Position numbers and translations under genes: made by a program. A DNA stretch of 64,000 nt from Streptomyces akebiae (GTDB taxonomy: Bacteria; Actinomycetota; Actinomycetes; Streptomycetales; Streptomycetaceae), in NCBI RefSeq assembly GCF_019599145.1, contig NZ_CP080647.1, positions 3,968,001 through 4,032,000 on the forward strand. The letters run 5' to 3'. Positions within the stretch are counted from its first letter, which is position 1. Each line of letters starts with the position of its first letter. Below the pieces are notes generated by a model. The model searched no databases. It was not told the origin of the DNA and saw only the letters and a list, made by a program, of their open reading frames with translations. This document shows, piece by piece, positions 55,804 through 64,000 of this stretch.

Positions 55804-56331
55804 TTAGCGCTTGCTGTACTGCGGAGCCTTGCGGGCCTTCTTCAGACCGGCCTTCTTGCGCTCGACCGCACGGTCGTCGCGGCGGAGGAAGCCGGCCTTC
55901 TTGAGGGCGCCACGGTTGTTGTCGACGTCGGCCTCGTTCAGCGCGCGGGCGACACCGAGACGGAGCGCACCGGCCTGACCGGAGACACCGCCACCGGCGA
56001 TGCGGGCGATGACGTCGTAACGGCCTTCGAGCTCCAGCACCTTGAAGGGCTCGTTGACTTCCTGCTGGTGCACCTTGTTGGGGAAGTAGTCCTCAAGGGT
56101 GCGACCGTTGATCTTCCACTTGCCGGAGCCCGGGACGATCCGGACGCGGGCGATGGCGTTCTTGCGACGGCCCAGGCCGGCGGCCGGCTGCGGGTCGCCG
56201 AAGCGGCCGGCGAGGGACTCCGAGGTGTAGTCGCCCTCGACGGGGACCTCGGACTCGGTGGTGTAGCTGTCGATGTCGACAAGCTCGGTCTCGGTCTCTT
56301 CGACCGGCTGCTCAGCGGTGGTCTCGGCCAC
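55804..56331 (-). CDS. rpsI: 30S ribosomal protein S9
   Basis: 175 residues. The S9 core ([39 protein letters not shown], then [11 protein letters not shown] and [12 protein letters not shown] with the Arg tail that reaches the P-site tRNA) is preceded by about 50 acidic residues, as in other Streptomyces. It follows rplM by 41 nt in one operon. Confidence 0.97.
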   Translation of the reverse strand: MAETTAEQPVEETETELVDIDSYTTESEVPVEGDYTSESLAGRFGDPQPAAGLGRRKNAIARVRIVPGSGKWKINGRTLEDYFPNKVHQQEVNEPFKVLELEGRYDVIARIAGGGVSGQAGALRLGVARALNEADVDNNRGALKKAGFLRRDDRAVERKKAGLKKARKAPQYSKR

Positions 56332-56372
56332 GATGCTCCTCAGATCTTTTCTGTTTGGGGGTGTGGCCGGAA

Positions 56373-56816
56373 CTACTGCGCGACCTGGGTGATCTCGAAC
56401 GGCACCGGCTGCTGCGCAGCGTGGGGGTGCTGGTCGCCCGAGTAGACCTTCAGCTTCGAGAGCATCTGACGGCCCAGGGAGTTCTTGGGGATCATGCCCT
56501 TGATGGCCTTCTCGACGGCCTTCTCGGGGTTCTTCGCCAGCAGCTCGTCGTAACGGACGGAGCGCAGACCACCCGGGTAGCCGGAGTGGCGGTACGCCAG
56601 CTTCTGGGTCTTCTTGTTGCCGGACAGGTGAACCTTGTCGGCGTTGATGATGATGACGAAGTCGCCCATGTCCATGTGAGGGGCATAGGTCGGCTTGTGC
56701 TTGCCGCGGAGGAGGTTCGCAGCAGTGGTAGCCAGACGGCCCAGGACGATGTCCTGTGCGTCAATGACGTGCCACTGGCGAGTCACATCGCCGGGCTTGG
56801 GGCTGTACGTACGCAC
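56373..56816 (-). CDS. rplM: 50S ribosomal protein L13
   Basis: 147 residues from GTG 56816, where [18 protein letters not shown] begins. Core motifs are [38 protein letters not shown] and [19 protein letters not shown]. It is the first gene of the rplM-rpsI operon. A promoter about 185 nt upstream implies a long leader. Confidence 0.97.
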   Translation of the reverse strand: MRTYSPKPGDVTRQWHVIDAQDIVLGRLATTAANLLRGKHKPTYAPHMDMGDFVIIINADKVHLSGNKKTQKLAYRHSGYPGGLRSVRYDELLAKNPEKAVEKAIKGMIPKNSLGRQMLSKLKVYSGDQHPHAAQQPVPFEITQVAQ

Positions 56817-56998
56817 TTCGCAGCCTTCTTCTTCAGTGGATGGGTGGTGACACATGGCATCACTGAAGCGATCGTGCAGCTGGGGACGACAGTGCCGGGA
56901 ACGCTGCCCGTATGCCGCCCACTGGTAACTGCTCCAGGGAACCTACGCAAGGGCTTCTCGCCTGAGAGCGACCAAGCCAATACGCATAACAATCCGCA

Positions 56999-57028
56999 AG
57001 AGTACTCGGGCAGCCCCGGACGGGTCAA
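56999..57028 (-). promoter_or_regulatory. rplM-rpsI promoter
   Basis: TTGACC (57023-57028) and TACTCT (56999-57004) are separated by 18 nt on the minus strand, an HrdB-type promoter. Start of transcription would be near 56992. Confidence 0.7.
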
Positions 57029-57252
57029 AACGGCCCCGGGCCCGTCGCCCGCGGCACCCGTCGATCGACTTCGCCCGCGAGTTCGATACCACCCGGCCCC
57101 GCGCGTCGAGGGCGCGTGGTTCAGCCATGCAGGCCGCAATCGGCGGCCGGGTGAAGTTCACGTCCGAGGGGGACGAGGCGTCACCCGGTACCGAGCGGTA
57201 ACCCGGTACCAGGGCGTGACCTGGAACTGACAAAGACCTCCCCTCGCCCGTC

Positions 57253-57258
57253 TAAACT
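57253..57258 (+). promoter_or_regulatory. Leaderless -10 box before the membrane-anchored protein
   Basis: TAAACT (TAnnnT) lies 7 nt before ATG 57266 and there is no ribosome site. Confidence 0.5.
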
Positions 57259-57265
57259 GCGGCCC

Positions 57266-58150
57266 ATGAGCTTTGGGCAGGGGGGGTCTCAGTGGAGCCC
57301 CGGGGGTTCCCACAATCCGTGGGACAATCAGTGGAGTTCCTCCAATAACCAGACCCCGGACTGGGCGTCACTCGCCGAGCAGTCCGAAACACGCAACAGG
57401 CGCCGCAGACTCCTGCTGATCGTCGGCGGCGCCCTCGCCACGGTCGGCATAGGCGTCGCCGTGGCGGTCGCCGTCGTCAACACCGACAACGGCAGCGCCA
57501 CGGCGAACGGCCCGAACGACCTGCCGGCCACGGAGGGCATCCCGAGCGCCAGCGCCAAGACGGACCCGTCGTTCGCACCGACGTCGGCCCCGCCCCCGCT
57601 GAACCCGAAGGACTTCATCTCCAGCTCGGGCAAGGACAAGGCGCCGATCAGCCCGGACATCCTCTTCCCGGGCTCCCAGCTGACCAAGCGCGAGGGTGTC
57701 GTCTACCGCAAGGGCGCCACGGCCTCGACGAAGGACTGCGCCTCGGCCGTCCAGGGCACCCTCGACAAGCTCCTCACCGACAACGACTGCACCCGCTTCA
57801 TGCGCGTGACCTACTTCCGGGACAAGGTCGCGACCACCATCGGCGTCGCCCTGTTCGACACCGAGGCCAAGGCGACCAAGGTCAAGGACGACTGGGACAA
57901 GCAGAGCACCATCGTCTCCCTCTCCGGTGAGGGCGTCCCCGTCTTCTGCCGTACGACGGTGTGCCGGACGACCGCCAACTCCTACGGCCGCTACACGTAC
58001 TTCACGCTCTCCGGCTTCACCGACGGCACGGACGTGAAGGAGAAGGACAAGGCCGTCTTCACCGCCGGCGACGACCTCAGCGGCTCCACGTACGGACAGA
58101 TCCGCCGCCGCGGCGAGACCCAGGCAGCCGCCGCGGCCAACGGGCAGTAG
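57266..58150 (+). CDS. Membrane-anchored protein of unknown function
   Basis: 294 residues. A Gly/Ser/Trp-rich cytoplasmic tail (GGSQWSPGGSHNPWDNQWSS) and RNRRRR precede one helix (LLLIVGGALATVGIGVAVAV). A Ser/Pro/Thr-rich spacer (SASAKTDPSFAPTSAPPP) and an extracellular domain with four Cys residues (TKDCASAVQGTLDKLL, DNDCTRFMRVTYFRDK, FCRTTVCRTTANSYGRYTYF) follow. It is typical of conserved Streptomyces surface proteins; no function is assigned. It is divergent from rplM and convergent with truA. Confidence 0.8.
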   Translation: MSFGQGGSQWSPGGSHNPWDNQWSSSNNQTPDWASLAEQSETRNRRRRLLLIVGGALATVGIGVAVAVAVVNTDNGSATANGPNDLPATEGIPSASAKTDPSFAPTSAPPPLNPKDFISSSGKDKAPISPDILFPGSQLTKREGVVYRKGATASTKDCASAVQGTLDKLLTDNDCTRFMRVTYFRDKVATTIGVALFDTEAKATKVKDDWDKQSTIVSLSGEGVPVFCRTTVCRTTANSYGRYTYFTLSGFTDGTDVKEKDKAVFTAGDDLSGSTYGQIRRRGETQAAAAANGQ

Positions 58151-58172
58151 GCCGAGCGAAGCCGCCCCGGGG

Positions 58173-59036
58173 TCAGCAGCAGCCGCCCCCGGGCACCCCC
58201 GGCAGACTCCGCCGGTTCCGCGCCTCCCTGCTCCGCGCGGCCAGCAGCTCGTCCGCCGGGTAGCCGACCTCCTCCAGGGTCAGCCCGTGCGGCCGTACGA
58301 CATGCACGGCGGAGTCCCGCACCCCGGCGGCCAGCACCTTCCCGGGCCACTCGGGCCCCCGGTGACCGTCCCCCACGAACAGCAGGGCCCCGATCAGCGA
58401 GCGCACCATGTTGTGGCAGAAGGCGTCGGCCCGGACGGTGGCGGTGATGATCCCGTCGTCGCCCCGCACCAGGCTCAGCTCCTGCAGCGTACGGATGGTG
58501 GTCGCCCCCTCCCGCCGCTTGCAGTACGCGGCGAAGTCGTGCTCCCCCAGCAGCCGCCGCGCCGCCTCGTTCATGGCGTCCACGTCCAGCGGCCAGTCGT
58601 GCCACAGGACGTGACCGCGCAGCAACGGATCGACACCGCCGGGATTGTCGGTGACCCGATAGGCGTACCGCCGCCAGATCGCCGAGAACCGCGCGTTGAA
58701 GCCGCTGGGCGCCTCCCTGAGCGCCCACACCCGCACATCCCTCGACAGCCGCCCCGCGAGCCGCTTCAGCAGCTTCTCGTGGTGCTCACGCCACACGGCC
58801 TCCGGCAGATCCACGTGCGCCACCTGGCCCCGCGCGTGCACCCCGGCGTCGGTCCGCCCGGCCACGGTCAGCTCATAGGTCTCCCGGGACCGGGTGACCG
58901 TCCGCAGGGCGTCCTCGATCTCCCCCTGCACGGTCCGCCGCCCTGCGGCCTGCTTGGCCCACCCGGAGAACTCGGCACCGTCGTACGACAGGTCGAGGCG
59001 CACCCGGACATGCCCGGGCTGTACTTCGTCACTCAC
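58173..59036 (-). CDS. truA: tRNA pseudouridine38-40 synthase
   Basis: 287 residues. It isomerises U38-U40 in the anticodon arm. The catalytic Asp63 is in [20 protein letters not shown]. Other signatures are [34 protein letters not shown] and [17 protein letters not shown]. The C-terminus ends with a Gly-Gly-Gly-Cys-Cys, an odd tail. It follows rplQ on the same strand after a strong terminator. Confidence 0.95.
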   Translation of the reverse strand: MSDEVQPGHVRVRLDLSYDGAEFSGWAKQAAGRRTVQGEIEDALRTVTRSRETYELTVAGRTDAGVHARGQVAHVDLPEAVWREHHEKLLKRLAGRLSRDVRVWALREAPSGFNARFSAIWRRYAYRVTDNPGGVDPLLRGHVLWHDWPLDVDAMNEAARRLLGEHDFAAYCKRREGATTIRTLQELSLVRGDDGIITATVRADAFCHNMVRSLIGALLFVGDGHRGPEWPGKVLAAGVRDSAVHVVRPHGLTLEEVGYPADELLAARSREARNRRSLPGVPGGGCC

Positions 59037-59058
59037 TCAGAGATCCTCTCAGCAACAC

Positions 59059-59094
59059 AAAAGCGGGCCCGCCCCTCGAAAGGGACGGGCCCGC
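59059..59094 (-). terminator. Terminator at the end of the rpoA-rplQ block
   Basis: On the minus strand GCGGGCCCGTCCC pairs with GGGGCGGGCCCGC around a TTTCGA loop and is followed by TTTTG. It is a canonical intrinsic terminator about 110 nt past rplQ, so truA, which starts 23 nt further on, probably has its own promoter or depends on read-through. Confidence 0.8.
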
Positions 59095-59106
59095 CAACGC
59101 CCTGAA

Positions 59107-59185
59107 GGGGCGCGGGACTGTATCGATGTGCGGCTCCGCCGCGTGGGCGCGAACAACCACCACGAACCCGCAGCCGCAGACGCAC
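59107..59185 (+). repeat. Streptomyces dispersed intergenic repeat, copy 3
   Basis: GGGGCGCGGGACTGTATCGA, TGTGCGGCTCCGCCGCGTGG, then GCGCGAACAACC and CCGCAG is the long variant of the genus-wide intergenic element, between rplQ and truA. Confidence 0.65.
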
Positions 59186-59203
59186 AGCCCCCCGGCAGAA
59201 CGC

Positions 59204-59698
59204 CTACGCGTCCTTCGACTCCTCGGCCGGAGCCTCGGTCGCCTCGTCGGCCTTGGTCTCCTCGACCTTGGCCTCCTCGGACTCCTTGACCGCACGCTTG
59301 GTGGCGGCCTCGGCCTCACCCGTCGCCTGCTGCGCGACCGTCAGCGCCTCGACCAGCTCGATGACAGCCATGGGCGCGTTGTCGCCACGACGGTTACCGA
59401 TCTTGGTGATCCGGGTGTAGCCACCCGGACGGTTCTCGTACCGCGGGCCGATCTCGGTGAAGAGCGTGTGCACGACGCTCTTGTCCGTGATGACCTGGAG
59501 CACCTGGCGGCGGTTGTGAAGGTCGCCCTTCTTCGCCTTGGTGACCAGACGCTCGGCGTAGGGCCGCAGACGGCGGGCCTTCGCCTCGGTGGTGGTGATC
59601 CGACCGTGCTCGAAGAGCGACTTCGCGAGGTTCGCGAGCAGCAGCTTCTCGTGCGCGGCACTGCCGCCCAGACGGGCACCCTTGGTGGGCTTCGGCAT
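59204..59698 (-). CDS. rplQ: 50S ribosomal protein L17
   Basis: 164 residues. The conserved core is at the N-terminus: [60 protein letters not shown]. About 45 acidic residues follow ([20 protein letters not shown]), an actinobacterial extension. It lies 94 nt downstream of rpoA. Confidence 0.97.
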   Translation of the reverse strand: MPKPTKGARLGGSAAHEKLLLANLAKSLFEHGRITTTEAKARRLRPYAERLVTKAKKGDLHNRRQVLQVITDKSVVHTLFTEIGPRYENRPGGYTRITKIGNRRGDNAPMAVIELVEALTVAQQATGEAEAATKRAVKESEEAKVEETKADEATEAPAEESKDA

Positions 59699-59792
59699 TG
59701 TTCTTCTCCTGTGTGTCTGCCCCGGCCGTATCAGGTACCGGGGTCAGGAACCCGATGAGCGGATGCTCACCGGCAACGACCGGTCAGTACGG

Positions 59793-60815
59793 TCAGTACT
59801 GCTCGGTCTCCACGAAACCCGCGTCCGCGTCGTCGTCGGCGCCGAAGGCGTCGGCGGCGGCCGTGGGGTCGAATCCGGGCGGGCTGTCCTTCAGGGCCAG
59901 GCCCATGCCGGCCAGCTTCGCCTTGACCTCGTCGATGGACTTCGCACCGAAGTTGCGGATGTCCAGGAGGTCCGCCTCGGAACGAGCGACGAGCTCACCC
60001 ACGGAGTGGATGCCCTCACGCTTGAGGCAGTTGTACGACCGAACGGTGAGCTCCAGCTCCTCGATCGGCAGCGCCAGATCGGCGGCGAGCGCGGCGTCCG
60101 TCGGGGACGGACCCATGTCGATGCCCTCGGCGTCGATGTTCAGCTCGCGGGCGAGACCGAACAGCTCGACCAGCGTCTTACCGGCGGAGGCCATGGCGTC
60201 ACGCGGACGCATCGCCTGCTTGGTCTCGACGTCGACGATCAGCTTGTCGAAGTCGGTGCGCTGCTCGACACGCGTGGCCTCGACCTTGTACGTGACCTTG
60301 AGAACCGGCGAGTAGATGGAGTCGACCGGGATACGGCCGATCTCCTGGCCCACCTGCTTGTTCTGCACGGCGGAGACGTAACCGCGGCCACGCTCGACCG
60401 TCAGCTCCATCTCCAGCTTGCCCTTGCCGTTGAGCGTGGCGAGGACGAGGTCGGGGTTGTGCACCTCGACACCGGCCGGGGGCGCGATGTCGGCGGCGGT
60501 GACCAGACCCGGGCCCTGCTTGCGCAGGTACATCACGACCGGCTCGTCGTGCTCCGAGGAGACGACCAGCTGCTTGATGTTGAGGATCAGGTCGGTGACG
60601 TCCTCCTTGACGCCCGGCACGGTGGTGAACTCGTGCAGGACACCGTCGATCCGGATGCTGGTGACAGCCGCACCGGGGATCGACGACAGGAGCGTGCGAC
60701 GCAGGGAGTTGCCGAGGGTGTAACCGAAGCCCGGCTCCAGCGGCTCGATCACGAACCGGGAGCGGAACTCGTCGACGACCTCTTCGGTCAACGAGGGACG
60801 CTGAGCGATCAGCAT
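59793..60815 (-). CDS. rpoA: RNA polymerase alpha subunit
   Basis: 340 residues. The N-terminal assembly domain has [20 protein letters not shown] and [20 protein letters not shown]. The C-terminal DNA- and activator-binding domain has [20 protein letters not shown] and [21 protein letters not shown] short acidic tail ends the protein. Ribosome site AGAAGGA lies before ATG 60815. The gap to rpsK upstream is 158 nt and could hold an internal promoter. Confidence 0.98.
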   Translation of the reverse strand: MLIAQRPSLTEEVVDEFRSRFVIEPLEPGFGYTLGNSLRRTLLSSIPGAAVTSIRIDGVLHEFTTVPGVKEDVTDLILNIKQLVVSSEHDEPVVMYLRKQGPGLVTAADIAPPAGVEVHNPDLVLATLNGKGKLEMELTVERGRGYVSAVQNKQVGQEIGRIPVDSIYSPVLKVTYKVEATRVEQRTDFDKLIVDVETKQAMRPRDAMASAGKTLVELFGLARELNIDAEGIDMGPSPTDAALAADLALPIEELELTVRSYNCLKREGIHSVGELVARSEADLLDIRNFGAKSIDEVKAKLAGMGLALKDSPPGFDPTAAADAFGADDDADAGFVETEQY

Positions 60816-60973
60816 GTGGTGATCCTTCTGTCAGGGGCGCCCGCTATTTGACGCCCTGAGCCACCAGGCGGAGCCTGACGGAGTTTACGTACAAGGGTAC
60901 GGGCGATATGCCTCCGAAGAGCCATACCGCCCGAAAACCTCAGACCAAGCAGTCGCGTATCCGACCCGAGGGG

Positions 60974-61378
60974 TCAGACGCGGCGGCGCTTGGGGGGACG
61001 GCAGCCGTTGTGCGGGGTGGGCGTGACGTCCTGGATGGAGCCGACCTCGAGACCGGTCGCCTGGAGCGAACGGATGGCCGTCTCACGACCCGAGCCCGGG
61101 CCCTTGACGAACACGTCGACCTTGCGCATGCCGTGCTCCTGCGCGCGACGGGCGGCCGACTCGGCTGCCATCTGCGCGGCGAACGGCGTGGACTTCCGGG
61201 AGCCCTTGAAGCCGACGTGACCGGCGGAGGCCCAGGAGATCACGTTGCCCGAGGGGTCCGTGATGGAGACGATCGTGTTGTTGAACGTGCTCTTGATGTG
61301 CGCGTGGCCGTGAGCGACGTTCTTCTTTTCCTTGCGGCGCACCTTCTTGGCAGCGCCCTGACGACCCTTGGGGGGCAT
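60974..61378 (-). CDS. rpsK: 30S ribosomal protein S11
   Basis: 134 residues with the S11 core: [40 protein letters not shown] and [20 protein letters not shown]. It ends in the basic [13 protein letters not shown]. Its role is platform assembly and mRNA exit of the 30S subunit. It is 70 nt after rpsM. Confidence 0.98.
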   Translation of the reverse strand: MPPKGRQGAAKKVRRKEKKNVAHGHAHIKSTFNNTIVSITDPSGNVISWASAGHVGFKGSRKSTPFAAQMAAESAARRAQEHGMRKVDVFVKGPGSGRETAIRSLQATGLEVGSIQDVTPTPHNGCRPPKRRRV

Positions 61379-61448
61379 CTACAAACTCCTACGGGGAGGT
61401 GGTCGGTCCTACAGCGAAGACCGCTGATGAAGCGTTGTCCGCTGAGGA

Positions 61449-61829
61449 CTACTTCTTGCCCGGCTTCTTCTTGCCGGCGATGGCGCGACGCGGGCCCTTG
61501 CGGGTGCGGGCGTTGGTGCTGGTGCGCTGACCGCGGACGGGCAGACCACGACGGTGACGGAGGCCCTGGTAGCAGCCGATCTCCACCTTGCGGCGGATGT
61601 CGGCCTGGACCTCGCGACGGAGGTCACCCTCGGTCTTGATGTTGTTGTCCACGTACTCGCGGATCGCGACGAGCTGCTCCTCGGAGAGGTCGCGGACGCG
61701 GGTGTCGGGGTTGACGCCGGTCGCTGCCAGCGTCTCCTGGGAGAGGGTCCGGCCGATGCCGAACACATAGGTGAGGGCGACCTCCACGCGCTTGTCGCGC
61801 GGGATGTCAACACCGGAAACGCGTGCCAT
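61449..61829 (-). CDS. rpsM: 30S ribosomal protein S13
   Basis: 126 residues. [20 protein letters not shown] opens the protein, [20 protein letters not shown] is the signature, and a Lys-rich tail reaches tRNA. It sits between rpmJ and rpsK. Confidence 0.98.
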   Translation of the reverse strand: MARVSGVDIPRDKRVEVALTYVFGIGRTLSQETLAATGVNPDTRVRDLSEEQLVAIREYVDNNIKTEGDLRREVQADIRRKVEIGCYQGLRHRRGLPVRGQRTSTNARTRKGPRRAIAGKKKPGKK

Positions 61830-61928
61830 TCAATGGCTCCTGGTGATTGTCGGAGGTCTTCCACAGGACCGGCTCCCGGCCGCCGTACCAGGTACGAACC
61901 GGGTCCCCGGCCTCCGAGCCGGGGGTGT

Positions 61929-61948
61929 CAGACGCCGTGCGGCGTCTG
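61929..61948. other. Stem-loop in the rpmJ-rpsM gap
   Basis: CAGACGCC-GTGC-GGCGTCTG is a perfect 8-bp hairpin in the 197-nt spacer between rpmJ and rpsM, flanked by further CCGGCTC-type complementary runs. It could tune rpsM expression or be an RNA processing site. Confidence 0.45.
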
Positions 61949-62026
61949 GGTCCTGCGTATGAACAATTCAGCTCGCGTCGCGCGAATCCCTGCGATGTCG
62001 ATGCAGAGGGTGTGGTCGAACGTGCG

Positions 62027-62140
62027 TCAGCCCTGGCGCTGCTTGTGGCGCGGGTTCTCGCAGATGACCATGACCCGACCGTGACGGCGGATCACCCTGC
62101 ACTTGTCGCAGATCTTCTTGACGCTCGGCTTGACCTTCAT
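62027..62140 (-). CDS. rpmJ: 50S ribosomal protein L36
   Basis: 37 residues: [20 protein letters not shown], then [17 protein letters not shown]. Cys11, Cys14, Cys27 and His32 form the zinc ribbon, so this is the zinc-binding (C+) form. GGAGAA is about 9 nt before ATG 62140. It lies between infA and rpsM. Confidence 0.96.
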   Translation of the reverse strand: MKVKPSVKKICDKCRVIRRHGRVMVICENPRHKQRQG

Positions 62141-62213
62141 GGGGTGAGGTTCTCCGGGTCAGTGCCACCACCCGCGTCCCGGAGAACCGGGGCACGGAGA
62201 GCGGGGGCAAGAT

Positions 62214-62435
62214 CTACTTGTAGCGGTAGACGATCCGGCCACGCGTCAGGTCGTACGGAGACAGCTCCACCACGACCCGGTCGTCAGGGAGGATACGGAT
62301 GTAGTGCATACGCATCTTGCCGCTGATGTGTGCCAGGACCTGGTGGCCGTTCTGGAGCTCGACCTTGAACATGGCGTTCGGCAGAGACTCGACGACAGTG
62401 CCCTCGATCTCGATGGCACCTTGCTTCTTGGCCAC
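62214..62435 (-). CDS. infA: Translation initiation factor IF-1
   Basis: 73 residues from GTG 62435 ([57 protein letters not shown]), a single S1/OB fold that binds the ribosomal A site during initiation. GAAGGG is 6 nt upstream. The first gene of the infA-rpmJ-rpsM-rpsK block; TAGACT at 62517-62522 is a possible -10 box. Confidence 0.98.
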   Translation of the reverse strand: MAKKQGAIEIEGTVVESLPNAMFKVELQNGHQVLAHISGKMRMHYIRILPDDRVVVELSPYDLTRGRIVYRYK

Positions 62436-62629
62436 GCTTCGCCCTTCGAATCGACTACCTTGATCGACTCCGCGTAGCCGGATGAAGACATACGGAAACA
62501 CGAGAGCCGACGAGTCAGTCTACGTCAGGCCCCCGAGAAACACGAATTCGGGTAAGACTGCCCACCGTGGAAGATCATTACTCCGGCCCGCGGCAGCGCC
62601 GCGACCCAGCCGCACCCGGCGGCAGGACT

Positions 62630-63466
62630 TCAGCCGACCGGGTCAGGAGCCGCGGTGATCCCGAACTCCGCCAGCTTGGCCTTGCCCCCGTCGGGAGCCG
62701 TCAGCACAAGGGGACCCTGCTCGGTCAGCGCGACGGAGTGCTCCCAGTGCGACGACCACGTCCCGTCCGTCGTCACCACGGTCCAGTCGTCCGCGAGCAC
62801 CTCGGTCTTCGGCGTACCCAGCGACACCATCGGCTCGATCGCGAGACAGAACCCGGGCACCAGCTTCGGCCCCTTGCCCCGCCGCCGCTCGACGTAGTTC
62901 AGCAGATGCGGGTCCATGTGCATCTCGGTCCCGATGCCGTGGCCGCCGTAGTCCTCGACGATCCCGTACTTCCCCCCGCCCGGCTTCGGCTGCCGGCGGA
63001 TGTACGTCTCGATGGCCCGGGAGACGTCCACGAGCCGGTTGCCCAGCTTCATCGCGGCGATCCCGGCCCACATGGACTCCTCGGTCACCCGCGACAGCTC
63101 AAGCAGCTCCGGAGCGTGACCGGACCCCACGAACGCGGTGTAGGCGGCGTCACCGTGCCAGCCGTCGACGATCGCACCGCAGTCGATGGAGATGATGTCG
63201 CCGTCCTTCAGGACGACCTCGTCGCTCGGGATCCCGTGGACCACGACCTCGTTCACCGAGGTGCAGATCGTCGCCGGGAAGCCGCCGTATCCGAGGAAGT
63301 TCGACTTGGCCCCGTGCTCCGCGAGCACCTTGCGGGCGACCTCGTCGAGGTCCTTCGTGGAGGCGCCCGGCACGGCGGCCTCCCGGGTGGCCGCGTGAAT
63401 GGCGGCGACGACCAGCCCCGCCTCACGCATCTTGGCGATCTGCTCGGGACTCTTGATCTGCACCAT
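62630..63466 (-). CDS. map: Type I methionine aminopeptidase
   Basis: 278 residues from ATG 63466 (VQIKSPEQIAKMREAGLVVA). It removes N-terminal Met. The five metal ligands are visible: two Asp in SIDCGAIVDGWHGDAAYT, His in DYGGHGIGTEMHMDPH, Glu in LAIEPMVSLG and Glu in SHWEHSVAL. Longer frames upstream lack support. It follows adk by about 130 nt in the conserved adk-map-infA order. Confidence 0.96.
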   Translation of the reverse strand: MVQIKSPEQIAKMREAGLVVAAIHAATREAAVPGASTKDLDEVARKVLAEHGAKSNFLGYGGFPATICTSVNEVVVHGIPSDEVVLKDGDIISIDCGAIVDGWHGDAAYTAFVGSGHAPELLELSRVTEESMWAGIAAMKLGNRLVDVSRAIETYIRRQPKPGGGKYGIVEDYGGHGIGTEMHMDPHLLNYVERRRGKGPKLVPGFCLAIEPMVSLGTPKTEVLADDWTVVTTDGTWSSHWEHSVALTEQGPLVLTAPDGGKAKLAEFGITAAPDPVG

Positions 63467-63545
63467 GGGGGCCTGCGCTCTCCGTCTTCCTTCGTGTCCA
63501 CGAGGCACGAGATCTCGTTCTCGCGTTTTTGCCTACACAACAGTA

Positions 63546-63578
63546 CGGCCGCGGCGCCCCTCACGGGCACCGCGGCCG
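63546..63578 (-). terminator. Stem-loop downstream of adk
   Basis: CGGCCGCGG and CCGCGGCCG form a perfect 9-bp stem with further partial pairing inside, 18 nt past the adk stop. On the minus strand it is followed by TACTGTTGTGT rather than a clean U-tract, so it may be partial. Confidence 0.5.
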
Positions 63579-63595
63579 ACGTACCGACCGACGAC

Positions 63596-64000
63596 CTACT
63601 TGTCGTCGTCCTCACGCTTGAGCGCCTCCATGGCGCGCTGGGTGACTTCCTCCACCGGACCGAGGGCCGAGATCGTCACCACGAGGCCCTGGGCCTTGTA
63701 GTAGTCGATGATCGGCTCGGTCTGGGTGTGGTAGACCTCCAGGCGCTTGCGCACCGTCTCCTCGGAGTCGTCGTCACGCTGGTACAGCTCGCCGCCGCAG
63801 GCGTCGCAGACGCCCTCCTGCTTCGGCTTCTTGTACGTGACGTGGAAGACGTGGGCGGAGTCGTTGCGGCAGATGCGACGACCGGCGATCCGCTTGACGA
63901 CCTCGTCCTCGGGGACCTCCAGGTCCAGCACCGCGTCCAGGTTCATGGACTCGTCCTGGAGCGTCACGTCCAGCGCCTCGGCCTGCGAGACGTTGCGCGG
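63596..64000 (-). CDS. adk: Adenylate kinase (partial, 5' end outside window)
   Basis: The last 134 residues are present, open to the window edge. The LID domain is recognisable: KRIAGRRICRNDSAHVFHVT, then KQEGVCDACGGELYQRDDD, holding a Cys pair and a further Cys that fit the zinc-binding LID. EETVRKRLEVYHTQTEPIID and YYKAQGLVVTISALG are the conserved C-terminal segments. It interconverts ATP, AMP and ADP. The P-loop half lies beyond the window. Confidence 0.95.
   Translation of the reverse strand, partial: PRNVSQAEALDVTLQDESMNLDAVLDLEVPEDEVVKRIAGRRICRNDSAHVFHVTYKKPKQEGVCDACGGELYQRDDDSEETVRKRLEVYHTQTEPIIDYYKAQGLVVTISALGPVEEVTQRAMEALKREDDDK

Larger units (their letters stand above)
56817..57265. 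promoter_or_regulatory. Long divergent region: rplM leader and promoter, plus leaderless start of the next gene
   Basis: This 449-bp gap contains the rplM promoter (separate entry) and about 175 nt of transcribed leader. The leader has several short complementary stretches but no hairpin I can match to a known L13 leader. On the plus strand only the leaderless box at 57253-57258 is clear. Confidence 0.5.

Overview
The window is chromosomal DNA from a Streptomyces or a very close actinomycete. Coding sequence is extremely GC-rich, GTG starts and 4-nt GTGA/ATGA stop-start overlaps are common, and developmental regulators typical of the genus (BldM, WhiD) are present. From general knowledge, the backbone order (glpD, guaB3, guaB, sigD-type sigma, bldM, whiD, groEL1/groES, tsaD-rimI-tsaB, tsaE, alr, glmS, acpS, coaA, glmM, rpsI-rplM, truA, rplQ-rpoA-rpsK-rpsM-rpmJ-infA-map-adk) follows a segment of the S. 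coelicolor core chromosome. I could not align the two here.

Layout. 1-6.4 kb: partial glpD, a nucleotide-sugar dehydrogenase homologue whose catalytic residues are replaced, and the guaB3/guaB pair. 6.5-8.8 kb: three regulators (SigD-like sigma, BldM, WhiD). 8.8-12.2 kb: a LysR regulator, a broken MOSC gene, a short-chain dehydrogenase and a SnoaL-like protein. 12.2-14.6 kb: groES-groEL1 behind two CIRCE operators. 14.6-21.6 kb: two coupled polysaccharide deacetylases, a methyltransferase, an ECF42 sigma factor with its DGPF partner, and an LCP-family cell-wall protein. 21.7-30.1 kb: a xylan island made of a secreted GH10-CBM2 xylanase, a LacI regulator, a Tat-lipoprotein ABC importer and a GH3 beta-xylosidase. 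Related operator sequences lie before the xylanase and before the importer. 30.1-32.3 kb: an XRE/DUF397 pair and a PH-like membrane protein.

32-38.9 kb is the tRNA t6A and cell-wall cluster (tsaD, rimI, tsaB, tsaE, an alpha/beta hydrolase, alr), tightly packed with overlapping starts. 39-43.2 kb carries glmS, acpS and nnr. 43.1-51.9 kb is an accessory-looking segment: a giant secreted YD/RHS protein of about 2,160 residues, a three-helix membrane protein 14 nt downstream that is a plausible immunity partner, a divergent secreted beta-propeller-like protein and a small acidic protein. 52-64 kb returns to housekeeping: coaA, a DUF389 membrane protein, glmM, and the ribosomal/rpoA cluster up to a partial adk.

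Functionally the core genes cover purine synthesis (guaB), amino-sugar and wall precursors (glmS, glmM, alr, LCP, deacetylases), CoA/ACP priming (coaA, acpS), nicotinamide repair (nnr), tRNA modification (tsaB/D/E, truA) and translation/transcription. The most unusual items are the RHS protein with its candidate immunity gene, the catalytically stripped sugar dehydrogenase, a perfect 13-bp palindrome across the ECF42 start, a 33-34-bp minisatellite just before acpS, and a small gene behind an iron-box-like palindrome.
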